Shown here: positions 10,754-21,540 of the stretch, one piece after another | Layout of the letters: every line of letters starts with the position of its first letter | Numbering within the stretch: position 1 is the first letter of the stretch | DNA from: Theropithecus gelada | Lineage: Eukaryota > Chordata > Mammalia > Primates > Cercopithecidae | Reading direction: 5' to 3' | Assembly (NCBI RefSeq): GCF_003255815.1 | Contig: NC_037673.1 | Location: forward strand, 156,745,732 to 156,809,731 | DNA: 64,000 nt | Program-made: the position numbers and the translations under genes | Notes under the pieces: generated by a model | Seen by the model: the letters and a program-made list of their open reading frames with translations, nothing else | Told to the model about the DNA's origin: nothing | Database searches by the model: none

Positions 10754-11047
10754 AAGGCTGGGCTCAATGGCTCGTGCCTGTAATCTGAGCACTTTGAAAG
10801 GCTGAGGCAAGAGGACTGCTTGAAGCCAGCAGTTTAAGGCCATCATGGGCAATATAACTAGATCCTTTGTCTACAAAAATAATTAGTCAGGTGAGGTGGT
10901 GCACGCCTTTCGTCCTAGCTACTTGGGAGGCTTACGTGGGAGGATCACTTGAGCCCAGGAGTTTGAGGCTGTCGTGAGCTAAAATCATGCCACTGCACTC
11001 CAGTCTGGGTGACAGAAGAAGATGCTGTCTCTTAAAAAAAAGAAAAA
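10754..11047 (+). mobile_element. Alu (J-like)
   Basis: Strongly diverged dimer 'ggctgggctcaatggctcg' to an A-rich tail. Confidence 0.92.
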
Positions 11048-11346
11048 AGTTGAATCTACATTGCAATGGTTTGAATGTTTGTCCCCTCCAATCTCATGTT
11101 GAAGCTTAATACCCCATGTAACCATAGCAAGAAGTGATTGGATCATGAAGCCTCTGCCCTCATTAATGAATTAATCCACTAATAAATTAAAGGATTAAAG
11201 GGTTATCATAAGAGTGGATTAATTATCATGAGAGTGGGAGCTGGTCACCATGGCTTATACCTATAATCTCAGAACTCTGGGAGGCCAAGGCAGGAGCATT
11301 GCTTGAGGCCAGGCGTGCAAGACAAACCTGGACAACATAGGGAGAT

Positions 11347-11604
11347 CTTTCTCTCTCTCTTTCTTTCTCTCTCCCTTCCTTCCTTCCTTCCTTCCTTCCT
11401 TCCTTTCTCTCTTTCTTTCTTTCTTTCTTTCTTTCTCTCTTTCTTTCCTTCTTTCCTTCCTTCCTTCCTTCCTTCCTTCCTTCCTTCCTTCCTTCCTTCC
11501 TTCCTTCCTTCCTTCCTTCCTTCCTTCCTTCCTTCTTTCCTTCTTTCTTCTTTCTTTCCTTCCTTCATTCTTTCTTTTGTTTCTTTTCTTTCTTTCTTTC
11601 TTTT
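11347..11604. repeat. (CTTT)n/(CCTT)n microsatellite
   Basis: About 258 bases with at least 20 uninterrupted CCTT units in the centre and CTTT/CTCT at both ends. Long Lys/Arg/Glu or Pro/Ser/Phe frames across it are artefacts. Confidence 0.96.
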
Positions 11605-11883
11605 TTGATGGAGTCTCACTCTGTCGCCCAGGCTGGAGTGCAGTGGCATGATCTTGGCTCACTGCAACCTCGGCCTCCCGGATTCAAGGGATTCTCCTGC
11701 CTCGGCCTCCCAAGTAGGTGGGATTACAGGTGCCCGCCACTACACCTAGCTAATTTTTCATATTTTTGGTAGAGACGGGGTTTCACCATGTTGGCCAGGC
11801 TGGTTTCGAACTCCTGATCTCATGATTTGCCTGCCTTGGCCTCCCAGAGTTCTAGGATTACAGGCATGAGCCACTGCACCCAG
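11347..11883 (-). mobile_element. Inner Alu with a long pyrimidine tail
   Basis: Antisense Alu (body from about 11605) whose tail has become the CTTT/CCTT array at 11347-11604. Confidence 0.88.
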
Positions 11884-12048
11884 CAGGGAGACTCCATTTC
11901 TTTAAAAAAAAAAAAAAAAAATTAGTCAAGTGTGGTGGCTCACACCTGTTGTCCCAGCTACTGGAGAGGCTGAGGCTGCAGTGAGCCATCTTTGCACCAC
12001 TGCACTCTGATCTGGGCAACAGAGCAAGGCCCTTTCTCAGAAATAAAT

Positions 12049-12357
12049 AAAGGTCTGGTGCAGTGGCTCATGCCTATAATCCCAGAACCTTGGGAGGCCA
12101 AGGCAGGCGAATCACTTGAGCCCAGGAGTTTGAGACCAGCCTGGGCAGCATGGTGAAACCTCTCTCCACAAAAAATACAAAAATTAGTTGGGTATTGGTG
12201 GCCCACACCTGTAGTCCTAGCTACTTGGGGGACTGAGGCAGGAAGATTATTTGAGCCTGGGAGGTTGAGGGTTCAGTGAACTGTGATTGCCCCCATGCAC
12301 TCCAGCCTGGGTGATAAAGTGAGACCCTGTCTCAAAAAATTAAAATAAATAAATAAA
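12049..12357 (+). mobile_element. Alu, full length
   Basis: 'ggtctggtgcagtggctcat' to an (AAAT)n tail. Confidence 0.93.
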
Positions 12358-12509
12358 GCCAGTTTGGCTCTCAGTGAGCTCCCTTTGCCGTGTGATGCTC
12401 TGTGCTGTCTTGGTATTCTACAGAGAGTCACCACCAGCAAGAAGGCCCTCACCAGTGGTGCCCCCTAGACCTTGGACTTCCCAGTCTCCAAAACTACAAT
12501 AAATAATTT

Positions 12510-12654
12510 TTTTTCCCTTTTCTTTTATTTTTAGAGACGGGGGTCTCACTGTGTTGCCTAGGCTGGTCTTAAACTCCTAGCCTGAAGTGATCCCCTCTCC
12601 TTGGTCTCTTAAAATCTCATGCTGGGATTACAGGCATGAGCCACTGCGTCCAGC
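12510..12654 (-). mobile_element. Alu monomer
   Basis: T-rich head, 'agagacgggggtctcactgtg', ending 'ccactgcgtccagcc'. Confidence 0.85.
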
Positions 12655-12682
12655 CTCTCTCTCTCTCTCTCTCTCCCTCTCT

Positions 12683-12759
<77 letters not shown>
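12655..12759. repeat. (CT)n then (AC)n microsatellite
   Basis: CT-rich 12655-12714 followed by ~22 AC units to 12759, between the Alu monomer and the last piece of the MaLR LTR. Confidence 0.95.
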
Positions 12760-12761
<2 letters not shown>

Positions 12762-12806
12762 GTCTCAGGTATTCAGTCGTAGCAACAGAAAGCAACCTAA
12801 GACATA

Positions 12807-13074
12807 CATTTTAATAAAAAGTATAATAAGAAAATTTCAGGAAGAAGTGGGAAAAGGAGACATACAATCAACCTGTGCATGGCAGGAGACCCGACCTGAT
12901 CTAACCAGGGGAGCCTTGCAGCTCCATCCTCTGTACCAAGGAAAGTCGAACAGGCAAAGCGGATCATAGAAAGGGCTCTGACCTCAAGAAACATGTGATC
13001 TAGGTGGAAGCATGAGTCACGTATGTATGAAAAGCACAGCAGGCAATACTTTACAGGTAAGCTGGAAAGAGAAT
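12807..13074. other. unassigned intergenic sequence
   Basis: Nothing recognisable. Confidence 0.4.
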
Positions 13075-13250
13075 TCACCTGGTTACCGACCAGGAGATAT
13101 GGGCTCTGTTCCTAGTTCTGGCACCCAGTGACGACCTTGGGAACCCAGTGGCTTCACCTCTGTGAACTTTAATCTCCTTATCTGTCAAAGGGGTTTAATG
13201 ACAATCATTGGGAAACTGTGATCATCAGATAAGATAACCTATCAGCGACT
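13075..13250 (+). mobile_element. MIR
   Basis: 'gctctgttcctagttctggc', 'gacgaccttgggaac', 'cttatctgtcaaaggggttt' follow the MIR core order. Confidence 0.6.
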
Positions 13251-14184
13251 GCTTTCTGAACTGTGGTACAAATTACCTTTCAACCTGGAACAGTACCTCA
13301 GATGTGAAGGAATCTATCCCTATGGTGGAAATTCAGGCCCAAGCAGTAGGCAAGTGGGGTAGATCATCTGGGGACAGGGCCATCTGTGGTTGGCCCTTTA
13401 AAATACCAGAACACAGGGGCAGCCTGCATGGCTCTAACATTGCAGAACAGAAGTCAAAGTGGGCATTCTTGCCTCAGCTCAAAGACCTGCACAGCCTGCT
13501 CACCTTTGCAGAATGTCCAATCCTTTTCATAATTTAACTGCTTGCTCTGCATAATTACTTTTCTCCTGCTTAGAGCTTACAGCAACAGTAGTTCCCAATA
13601 ACTAGAGACTTAATAAGGCTAAATTACAATGAGTGTCCTGCGGAATTACACACCGCATTAACACCAAATGAGTTCATTAGAAATTCATTAGGAATGATCC
13701 CTGCAGCTGCCACAGGAATTAATCACGCTTTGCCAGCGGCAGGAGAGGGGGCAATGAATGATTGCACGGGAGCTGGATGACCTTTTGCCATCTGACTTTC
13801 TTCTGAAGCAATATCTTTCAAGGGTCATGGGCTGCTTTGGTAGGGACATTGGTTGGATGTTGTTAGACCTGCCTCCCAATCTTCTTCCTTCTTCCCGGCC
13901 ACTGCCCTAGATCAAACCTGTAGATGTTGGAGCCGGCACCATTTTTCTGTCCTGGGTTGCTGAGAAGTCATCATGGGCACTTACGTTCTTGCTGCCCAGT
14001 ATCCTTTCCCCCTTCTTCTGTCAGTGTACTTCTGTGTTTCTTGGAGAGCTACTCCTTGACAATGCTGTTGCATGTGGGTCTCTGTGGGACTGTCAGTTAA
14101 GAGCCTCCACCCACCTCACCCACCCCCAGAGGGAATACATGTCCTCAGCTGAGCCCGTTGGACTTTCTCTCCTGGTGTTTTTTA
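13251..14184. other. unique stretch, AT-rich core possibly a conserved non-coding element
   Basis: No repeat identified. Bases 13515-13800 are rich in TAAT/ATTA homeobox-type cores (cataatttaac, gcataattac, cattagaaattcattagg) and look unlike decayed repeat. Confidence 0.35.
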
Positions 14185-14390
14185 GTAGCTGATATTTATG
14201 AAGTGCTTGCTAGGTGCTGGCCCCCTTTCTAAGGGTCTTCATGTACTGAGCACCCATTGCCAGTTTAGGAGGTGGGCTTTATTTTTAGCTCTATTCTGTC
14301 AACCAGGACACCCAAGTACAGAGGTGAAGTGACTTGTCCAAGTGACAGAGCCTGTAACTATCCAAGCTGGGACTTTGAGTTATGAGGGAA
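14185..14390 (-). mobile_element. MIR
   Basis: Antisense MIR: 'tttatgaagtgcttgctagg', 'acagaggtgaagtgacttgt', 'agctgggactttgag'. Confidence 0.65.
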
Positions 14391-14411
14391 GTACTATAAG
14401 GATGAAGGATT

Positions 14412-15050
14412 GGCTGGGCGCGGTGGCTCAAGCCTGTAATCCCAGCACTTTGGGAGGCCGAGCCGGGCAGATCACGAGGTCAGGAGATCGAGAGACCATC
14501 CCGGCTAACACGGTGAAACCCCGTCTCTACTAAAAAATACAAAAAAACTAGCTGGGCAAGGTGGCGGGCGCCTGTAGTTCCAGCTACTCAGGAGGCTGAG
14601 GCAGGAGAATGGCGTAAACCCGGGAGGCGGAGCTTGCAGTGAGCTGAGATCCGGCCACTGCNNNNNNNNNNNNNNNNNNNNNNNNNNNNNNNNNNNNNNN
14701 NNNNNNNNNNNNNNNNNNNNNNNNNNNNNNNNNNNNNNNNNNNNNNNNNNNNNNNNNNNNNNNNNNNNNNNNNNNNNNNNNNNNNNNNNNNNNNNNNNNN
14801 NNNNNNNNNNNNNNNNNNNNNNNNNNNNNNNNNNNNNNNNNNNNNNNNNNNNNNNNNNNNNNNNNNNNNNNNNNNNNNNNNNNNNNNNNNNNNNNNNNNN
14901 NNNNNNNNNNNNNNNNNNNNNNNNNNNNNNNNNNNNNNNNNNNNNNNNNNNNNNNNNNNNNNNNNNNNNNNNNNNNNNNNNNNNNNNNNNNNNNNNNNNN
15001 NNNNNNNNNNNNNNNNNNNNNNNNNNAAAAAAAAAAAAAAAAAAAAAAAA
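14412..15050 (+). mobile_element. Young AluYR-type Alu containing the assembly gap
   Basis: Near-consensus sense Alu with the monkey-type 'ctcaagcctgtaatccc', 'aaaactagctgggc', 'gatccggccactgc' variants. It runs into N at 14662; its poly-A is visible at 15027-15050. Confidence 0.88.
14662..15026. other. assembly gap (365 N)
   Basis: Unresolved bases. Only about 45 bases of Alu are expected between the last base before the gap and the poly-A after it, so the gap length is a placeholder or hides extra DNA. Confidence 0.99.
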
Positions 15051-15064
15051 AGGAAGAAGGATTG

Positions 15065-15335
15065 CTTATTTATTTATTTATTTTTGAGACGGAGTCTCAT
15101 TCTGTCTCCAGGCTGGAGTGCAGTGGCACGATCTCGGCTCACTGCAACCTCTGCCTACCAGGTTCAAGCAATTCTTCTGCCTCAGCCTCCTGAGTAGCTG
15201 GGATTACAGGTGCACGCCACCACGCCCGGCTAATTTTTGTATTTTTAGTAGAGACGGGGTTTCACCATGTTGGTCAGGCTGGTCTCGAACCCCTGACCTC
15301 GTGATCCACCCACCTCGGCCTCCCAAAGTGCTGGG
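15065..15335 (-). mobile_element. 5'-truncated Alu
   Basis: (TTTA)n head, then an antisense Alu that stops at 'aaagtgctggga', lacking about the first 35-40 bases of the element. Flanked by 'gaaggattg' (15056, 15338). Confidence 0.93.
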
Positions 15336-15346
15336 ATGAAGGATTG

Positions 15347-15709
15347 TTGAAGGTGATTAATGGGATGGCAGTGCCCCAGGGACTGTCCCTTCCTTCTTGC
15401 TCCTTGGTGCTGTGTGCTATCTGGAGGCCTAGTGGTGGAGCTTTTTCATCTTTTCTATGACCTACTCCATACATTTCCAAAAAATTTTCTGTTTTGCTTT
15501 GTCACCAAGAGTCAGTGTCCGTTACTTAGATCTGTAAGAGCCTTGGCTGATGCCTGAGCCAACCAACAAGTATATAAAAGCCCAGGTATAGGTCCTGCAC
15601 AGCTATAGGCCCTGCCCTACACAGACCAAACAGAAACATACGGCAGGCTTCCTGCCTTCCAGCTGCTTATATCTCAGAAAAACAACGATAACAATTTCAC
15701 CCTGTGCCT
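15347..15709. other. unassigned intergenic sequence
   Basis: Unique; no exon evident. Confidence 0.4.
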
Positions 15710-15721
15710 TCCTATGCAAGT

Positions 15722-16337
15722 TCTTTTTTTTTTTTTTTTGAGATGGAGTCTTGCTCTTGTCGCCCAAGCTGGAGTGCAATGGTGTGGTCTCGGCTCACTG
15801 TAACTTCCACCTCCCAGGTTCAAGCTATTCTCCTGCCTCAGCTTCCCGAGTAGCTGGGATTACAGGCGCCTGCCACCACAACTGGCTAATTTCTTTTTCT
15901 TTTTTGAGACGGAGTCTCGCTCTGTTGCCTAGGCTGGAGTTTTGTGGCACAGTCTCGGCTCACTGCAACCTCTGCCTCCCAGGTTCAAGTGATTCTCCTG
16001 GCTTAGCCTCCTGAGTAGTTGAGACTACAGGTGCCCGCCACCATGCCCAGCTAACTTTTTGTATTTTTACTAGAGACGGGGTTTCACCATGTTAGCCAGG
16101 ATGGTCTCGATCTCCTGACCTCGTGACCTGCCCACCTCAGCCTCCCAAAGTGCTGGGATTACAGGCGTGAGCCACTGCATCTGACCCTACAATTCGCTAT
16201 TTTTTACAATATTTTTAGTAGAGACAGGGTTTCACCATGTTGGCCAGGCTGGTTTTGAACTGCTGACCTCAAGTGATCTGCCCACCTCGGCCTCCCAAAT
16301 TGCCAGGATAATAGGTGTGAGCCACTATGCCCAGCCC
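15722..16337 (-). mobile_element. Outer Alu of a nested pair
   Basis: Pieces 15722-15892 and ~16190-16337 make one antisense Alu, flanked by 'tcctatgcaagttct'/'tcctatacaagttct' (15710, 16338). Confidence 0.92.
15893..16185 (-). mobile_element. Inner Alu
   Basis: Complete antisense Alu inserted in the 'ctaatttc' linker of the outer copy. Confidence 0.93.
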
Positions 16338-16352
16338 TCCTATACAAGTTCT

Positions 16353-17440
16353 AAGTAGAAAAGAGCCAGGATGGGATGGATTGTGAGGAGGAAAGGTTTC
16401 ATAGAAGGCACATGAGCTGGGTAGAATCTTTGGGGAGAGGTAACTATTATGGACACTCTTTGGGCACCTATCCAGCCCACAGTCCCTTATTCAAGAACTG
16501 TCCACCCAGAGCAGTTGGCCCTCATGGTCGAGACGGTTGGTACCTCATGACCCTTTTGGTGGGATCAAGCATCTGTACCCTTTTCTGTGTTTAGAGAACT
16601 CTCCACTATATGGGGCCCAATGAAAGGTGGGCCCACCTTCCAGTACAAAGCTGAAAAGGCCAGTACTCATGTCCCGTTTTGTCCCATCGCCCCATGGCAA
16701 TGAGCGTGCATGCCCTTGAGGTGGGCTCAGCCTCTGCAGCTCATGATATGAGTAAGCAGGGACAAGAGAATCCATTCTGGTGGTGGTGGCCATATTCCAT
16801 GCCCAGGGGAATGGTGGCTGCAGGGTCCGCATGCAGTGCTACCCTCGATAGGGGTGCAAACTGCCCAGTCCAGCCTTTGGCAGCAGAATCCTTACAAAAT
16901 CATTTCTGTGATGTGATTGTGGCTGTGGTTCTAGCTGTTCATCCTCTCTTGTCTCTGTCTGTTTTCCAAGTCTGAAAAGTCTGTGATCCAGTCGATATCC
17001 TTTTGATAAATTTCTTTTTTGCTCAAATCAGTTTCCATTGCTTGCAATTAAGAGCGCTTCCATAAAGAGCTGTGCCTCCCTGCCCAGAGCTGATTGGACC
17101 AGAGATGCCCACTTGACTCAGGATAGGCCAATCAGATTATTTCTCTTCTGACTTAAGTCCTGAAAACTGTGTTGACAGCGTGCGGGAAAGGAGACCTGCA
17201 GAGAATGAAACAGACAAAGAAAGGAAAGGGGTGGGGTAGAAGAAGGGAGGGAAGGGTTCCTGACATTTTTCAGATTCTGGTTCTAGTTCTTCATGAACCT
17301 AGACTTCGTTTCCTATCCCTGGGCTCCTTGAGATCCTCCTGCATTGTTAGAATATTAGGTTGAACCATCTGAAATTGTTGTTTTTATAGGTCATAAAGGT
17401 CAAATAGCAGTTGTATATGCTGATGGTTCAATATTATAAA
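16353..17440. other. mostly unassigned; possible old interspersed repeat
   Basis: Segment ~17060-17150 ('tgattggaccagagatgccc', 'ggccaatcagattatttc') resembles a common ancient mammalian repeat I cannot name with confidence. No coding exon recognised despite several open frames. Confidence 0.35.
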
Positions 17441-17516
17441 CCACCTTTTTTTTTTTTTTAAACCTAAGCTAGCTCAAGTAGGTTTTTCTTTTCTTTTTAT
17501 ATTTTTATTTTTTATA

Positions 17517-17816
17517 ATGTTTATTACAGGGTCTCATTCTGTCACCCAGGCTGGAGTGCAGTGGTGTAATAATAACTCGCAGCAGTCTTGAACTCCTAGG
17601 CTCAAGTGATCTTCCAGCCTCAGCCTCTCTAGTAGCCTCCCTACTAGCCTCCCTACAGGCACGTGCCACCACGCCTGGTTAATTTTTAAAATTTTTTGTA
17701 GAGACATGGTCTTGCTATGTTACTCAGGCTGGTTTTGCACTCTTGGCGTCAAGCAGTCCTCCCGCCTCAGCCTCCCAAAGTGCTGGGATCATAGGTGTAT
17801 GTCACCACACCTGGCC
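17517..17816 (-). mobile_element. Alu (J-like)
   Basis: 'acagggtctcattctgtcac' to 'caccacacctggcc', with a small duplication 'ctagcctccctac' near 17630. Confidence 0.9.
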
Positions 17817-17828
17817 TCAAGTGGATTT

Positions 17829-17957
17829 ATTTTTCTTTTTAATTTTGTAGATAGGGGGTCTCCCTGTGTTGCCCATGCTGGTCTCAAACTTTTGGACTCA
17901 AGTGATCCTCCTGTCTCGGCCACCCAATGTGGCTGGCATGAGCCCCCATGCCTGGCC
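17829..17957 (-). mobile_element. Alu monomer
   Basis: Single antisense arm flanked by 'tcaagtggattt' and 'tctagtggattt'. Confidence 0.85.
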
Positions 17958-18021
17958 TCTAGTGGATTTCTTGACTTGTGACTCAAAGGACCTTGTCTGC
18001 AGCAGTCAGAAATTTAATCAA

Positions 18022-18183
18022 CTGGCCAGTAATCCTAACACTTTGGGATGCTAAGGCAGGAGGATCACTTGAGCCCAGGAGTTCAAGACCAGCATGGGCA
18101 ACATAGGGAGACCCTGTCTCTATGGAAGAAAGAAGGAAAGAAAGGAAGGAAGGAAGGAAGGAAGGAAGGGAGGGAGGGAGGGA
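18022..18183 (+). mobile_element. Alu left arm with (GGAA)n tail
   Basis: 'ggccagtaatcctaacac' to 'cctgtctctatggaag', then GGAA/GGGA repeats 18124-18183. Confidence 0.85.
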
Positions 18184-18489
18184 AATTCCATCAACTCAAC
18201 TCAAAAGTGGGTTGTGGAACAGGCAGAGACACAGAACAGAAGCAAAAAATAAAGATTTTCCCTGTCTGGAAAAGACTGTTCCCAGTGAGGTGGCTGCCCT
18301 ACAGAACTTCCCAGCTTGTCCCTGGTTACCATCTCAGAGGTCACTGTCCTCCACTAGTTTATGACCCGTGGCCATCCACTGGAACTTCAGCTGTATCCCA
18401 GTTGCCTCAGATAATGCTGTTCATGTTAACACATGGTTTTGAATAACGCTTTTGTTTTTGTTTTCCCCATGTTGTGGTGTTTCCTATTG
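18184..18489. other. unassigned intergenic sequence
   Basis: Unique sequence, no exon recognised. Confidence 0.4.
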
Positions 18490-18598
18490 ATGTATACAAT
18501 TTTCTTTTCCTAACCTAACTGTCCAACAAAAGGAGAATGGCTAAGTTGTGATATGTCTGTACAATGGATTACAATATGGCCATTAAAAGTGATTGTGG
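18490..18598 (+). mobile_element. L1M 3' fragment
   Basis: 'ctgtccaacaaaaggagaat', 'gtacaatggattacaatatg', 'ccattaaaa' is L1 3' UTR text. Confidence 0.6.
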
Positions 18599-18899
18599 AC
18601 CAGGCACAGTGGCTCACACCTGTAATCCCAGCACTTTGGGAGGACGAGGTGGGTGGATCACCTGAGGTCAGGAGTTTGAGACCAGCCTGACCAACATGGT
18701 GAAACCCTGTCTCTACTAAAAATACAAAATTAGCCGGGTGTAGTGGCAGGTGCCTGTAATCCCAGCTACTCGGGAGGCTGAGGCAGGAGAATCACTTGAA
18801 CCCTGGAGGCAGAGCTTGCAGTCAGCCGAGATCACGCCACTGCACTCCAGCCTGGGTAAAAAGAGCAAAACTCTGTCTCAAAGAAGAAAAAAAAAAAGT
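18599..18899 (+). mobile_element. Alu, full length
   Basis: 'gaccaggcacagtggctcac' to poly-A. Confidence 0.95.
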
Positions 18900-18904
18900 G
18901 ATGG

Positions 18905-19076
18905 TGGCCAAGCATGGTGGCTCACACTTGTGATCCCAACACTTTGGGAGACTGAGGCAGGAGGATTGCTTGAGCCCAGGAGACTGAGGTGGCAGTGAGC
19001 CATGATTTTGCCACTATATTCCAGCTTGGGTGACAGAGGGAGACCTTGCCAAAAAAAAAAAAAAAAAAAAAAAAAG
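18905..19076 (+). mobile_element. Alu, internally deleted (one-arm)
   Basis: 'ggccaagcatggtggctcac' joined to 'ggcagtgagccatgatttt' and a 23-base poly-A; 'agtgatggt' flanks the previous Alu. Confidence 0.88.
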
Positions 19077-19640
19077 AACTAACAGCATGAGGAATTAGAA
19101 CTGGGAAGTGGAGGTGGTGGGAGTGTTGTAGGAGACTTGATAAGAAGGTAAAGGTTATTTCAAACCAGCTGCTGTTGTGAGGAATGGCAGTGGGATTCAC
19201 TCAACGAGGAGAGGAAAGAACCAGTGAATATCCCAAAGCCTTGCTGAGGGAGGGTCATGAACTTGAGGTGGTGTTACCCCCTCCCCCATTGTGCCACCTC
19301 TTCTGGCTGCGGCTGTAAGTCCTGCAGGTGGGAGGTAGAAGGACGAATGCTTTCTTGTGTGTAAGGATGGGGCCTGGGAAGCTAATGTGGCAGAAAGACA
19401 TTGAGGGTTCTGGCACAGGAAGGATACATCCGTGGGCTGGATAGGAAAGCATGTGAGGCTGAGTAGGGGATGAACTGGGGAAAATTGATGAGCTGCAAAG
19501 CTGGAAGCTTCATTCAATGGGGTGAGACAATTTTGTCTTCTGCTGTGTATCTCCATCCCCTGACACATAGCCTGGTGCTAGTAAGTACGTATTGAATGAG
19601 TAAAATGATGAATACATGACTTATAGTTCTCATTATAAAT
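19077..19640. other. unassigned intergenic sequence
   Basis: Unique; the last part ('tgacacatagcctggtgctag..attgaatgag', 19560-19600) is a short L2/MIR 3' end. Confidence 0.45.
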
Positions 19641-19943
19641 TTTTCTTTTTTTTTGGAGACAGAGTCTCACTCTGTCACCCAGGTTGCAGTGCAGTGACAC
19701 AATCTCAGCTCACTGCAGCCTTCACTTCCCAGGCTCAAGCAATTCTCCTGCCTCAGCCTCCTGAGTAGCTGGGATTACAGGCACACACCACCATGCCTGG
19801 CTAATTTTTGTTATTTTTAGTAGAGATGAGGGTTTCACCATGTTGGCCAGGTTGGTCTTGAACTCTTGACCTCAGGTGATCCGCCCACCTCAGCCTCCCA
19901 AAATGCTGGGATTACAGGTGTGAACCACCATGCCTGCCCGGCC
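19641..19943 (-). mobile_element. Alu, full length
   Basis: 'ggagacagagtctcactctg' to 'ccaccatgcctgcccggcc'. Confidence 0.95.
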
Positions 19944-20009
19944 CTCATTGTAAATTAACAGACTGGCGTTCCACTGCTGGATCAGAGAGCCAGCAGGATC
20001 CATGGTGGT

Positions 20010-20200
20010 AGTAAGTATTGAATTTCTATCCAAACTTAATCAGTGACTGGTTGTGTAACGTTGGACAAGTCACCTAACCTTTCTGAACTTAGACTTTCTT
20101 TTCTGTAATTAGGGATTATTACAACTCTCTCAGAAGTTTGTTGCATGGATTAAGAGCAGTGCCATGTCTTGAGTGCTCAGCACGGTGTCTGGTGCTTTGG
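20010..20200 (+). mobile_element. MIR
   Basis: 'cagtgactggttgtgtaacg', 'ggacaagtcacctaaccttt', 'gagtgctcagcacggtgtct'. Confidence 0.7.
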
Positions 20201-20299
20201 GGTCATTCACTAAGTACCAAAGGAGCGATCAGTCTCCAAGACCCTGATTGGTTCTGGAGGCTGCATGTAATCAAATTGTTGCATTTAGTTAGTGGACAT

Positions 20300-20500
20300 G
20301 AGTGCAGGACCTGTAGCCAGACATTCTCCACTTACCACCTGGGCATGTTATTTCTGAGCCTCTGTTTCCTTATCTACATGATGGGGATAATATCAGGACT
20401 GACATACAAGACTGGTTGGGAGGATAGGATGATAATTTATGTAAAGCATTTAGCACAGGACTTGGCGCATTGCAGGTGCACATTAGATCTTGGCTCTCAG
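20300..20500 (+). mobile_element. MIR
   Basis: 'cttaccacctgggcatgtta', 'gagcctctgtttccttatct', 'taaagcatttagcacaggac'. Confidence 0.7.
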
Positions 20501-20879
20501 TATTTTCCATCAACTGAAATGCTCCATGGGGGGAGCGAGTTTTGTTGAGGGTAGCACAGGACTTTTGGACGTAAGTTAGAAATGCCTTATGTATGTTGGA
20601 CGTAAGGCATAGAGTGGAGTTGTTAGGTAGGCAGTTAGATATACTAAGTCCAGAGTAGAGGTCTGAGATGGAGGAAAAAAATCAGAGTCATCAGCAAAAG
20701 ATGATATTTAAAGCTATGGGCTGGATGAAATCACCAAGGGAATGAGTGCTCAGAGTAAAGACAAGAAGGAGGGCTGAATGCTAATACATCTGACACTTGG
20801 AGATGAGGGAAATGATTAACACTGCAAAGCTGGGAACTGGACAGAGCGGTGTGGAAGCTGCACGGCCAGCCTGCCCCAA
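20501..20879. other. unassigned intergenic sequence
   Basis: Unique, purine-rich; no exon recognised. Confidence 0.4.
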
Positions 20880-20957
20880 TACTTACTTAACACACGCTTA
20901 GATTCTCTGTGCCAGGTGCTGCGAAAAGTACTTTACAAAAATTAACTCATTTATTTA

Positions 20958-21260
20958 TTTTATTATTGTTATTTTTGGGCAGAATATCTCTCTGTAGCCC
21001 AAGCTGGAGTGCAGTGGCATGATCACGGCTCACTGTAGCCTTCCACTCCTAGGCTCAAGCAATCCTCCTACCTCCGTCTCCCGACTAGCTGGGACTACAG
21101 ACACACGCCACCATGCCCAGTTGATTTATTTTATTTTATTTTTTGTAGAGATGGGGTCTCCCTATGTTGCCCAGGCTCATCTCAAGCTCCTGGGCTCAAG
21201 CAAATCTCCCACCTCAGGCTCCCAAAGAGGAAAGATTACAGGCAAGAGCCTCCGTGCCTG
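20958..21260 (-). mobile_element. Alu (J-like)
   Basis: Antisense dimer 'gtagcccaagctggagtgca' to 'agcctccgtgcctggcc'. Confidence 0.92.
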
Positions 21261-21540
21261 GCCTATTTATTAATTTTAGAGTCAAGTCTTGCTCTGTCAC
21301 CCAAGCAGTAGTGCAGTGGCACAAACATAGCTCACTGCAGCCTCGAACTCCCGGGCTTGAACAATCCTTCTTTTAGCCCTTCGAGTAGCGAGGGAACTAT
21401 GGACACAGGCCACCATGCCTAGCTAAGATTTTCTGTTTGGTTTTTTTTAGGGACAAGGTCTTGCTATGCTGCCCAGGCTAGTCTCCAATTCCTGGCCTCT
21501 AGCCTCCTGAGTCACTGGGATTACAGGTGAGAGCCACCAC
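21261..21540 (-). mobile_element. Alu (J-like)
   Basis: 'agagtcaagtcttgctctgt' to 'gccaccacccctgac'; directly adjoins the previous Alu. Confidence 0.9.

Larger units (their letters stand above)
11237..12048 (+). mobile_element. Outer Alu of a nested pair
   Basis: Sense Alu pieces 11237-11346 and 11884-12048; the text breaks at 'agggagatc' and resumes at 'agggagactcc', consistent with the duplicated target of the inner Alu. Confidence 0.85.
11064..12806 (+). mobile_element. MaLR (MST/MLT-type) LTR broken up by Alus
   Basis: Three pieces of one ancient ERVL-MaLR LTR in order: 11064-11236 ('ggtttgaatgtttgtcccct', 'atcatgagagtgggag'), 12358-12509 ('ccctcaccagtggtgcccc', 'caataaat') and 12763-12806 ('tctcaggtattcagtcgtag', ends in 'aacctaagaca'). 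Between them sit at least four Alu segments and two microsatellites. Non-coding LTR only; no internal viral genes seen. Confidence 0.7.

Noticed and set aside
11261..11662. Long frames of Lys/Arg/Glu/Gly or Phe/Leu/Pro/Ser repeats
   Set aside because: They translate the CTTT/CCTT array and adjoining Alu; no real protein.
12444..12462. Second CTCF-type motif (ggtgccccctaga)
   Set aside because: Too many mismatches to the core and it lies in a decayed MaLR LTR.
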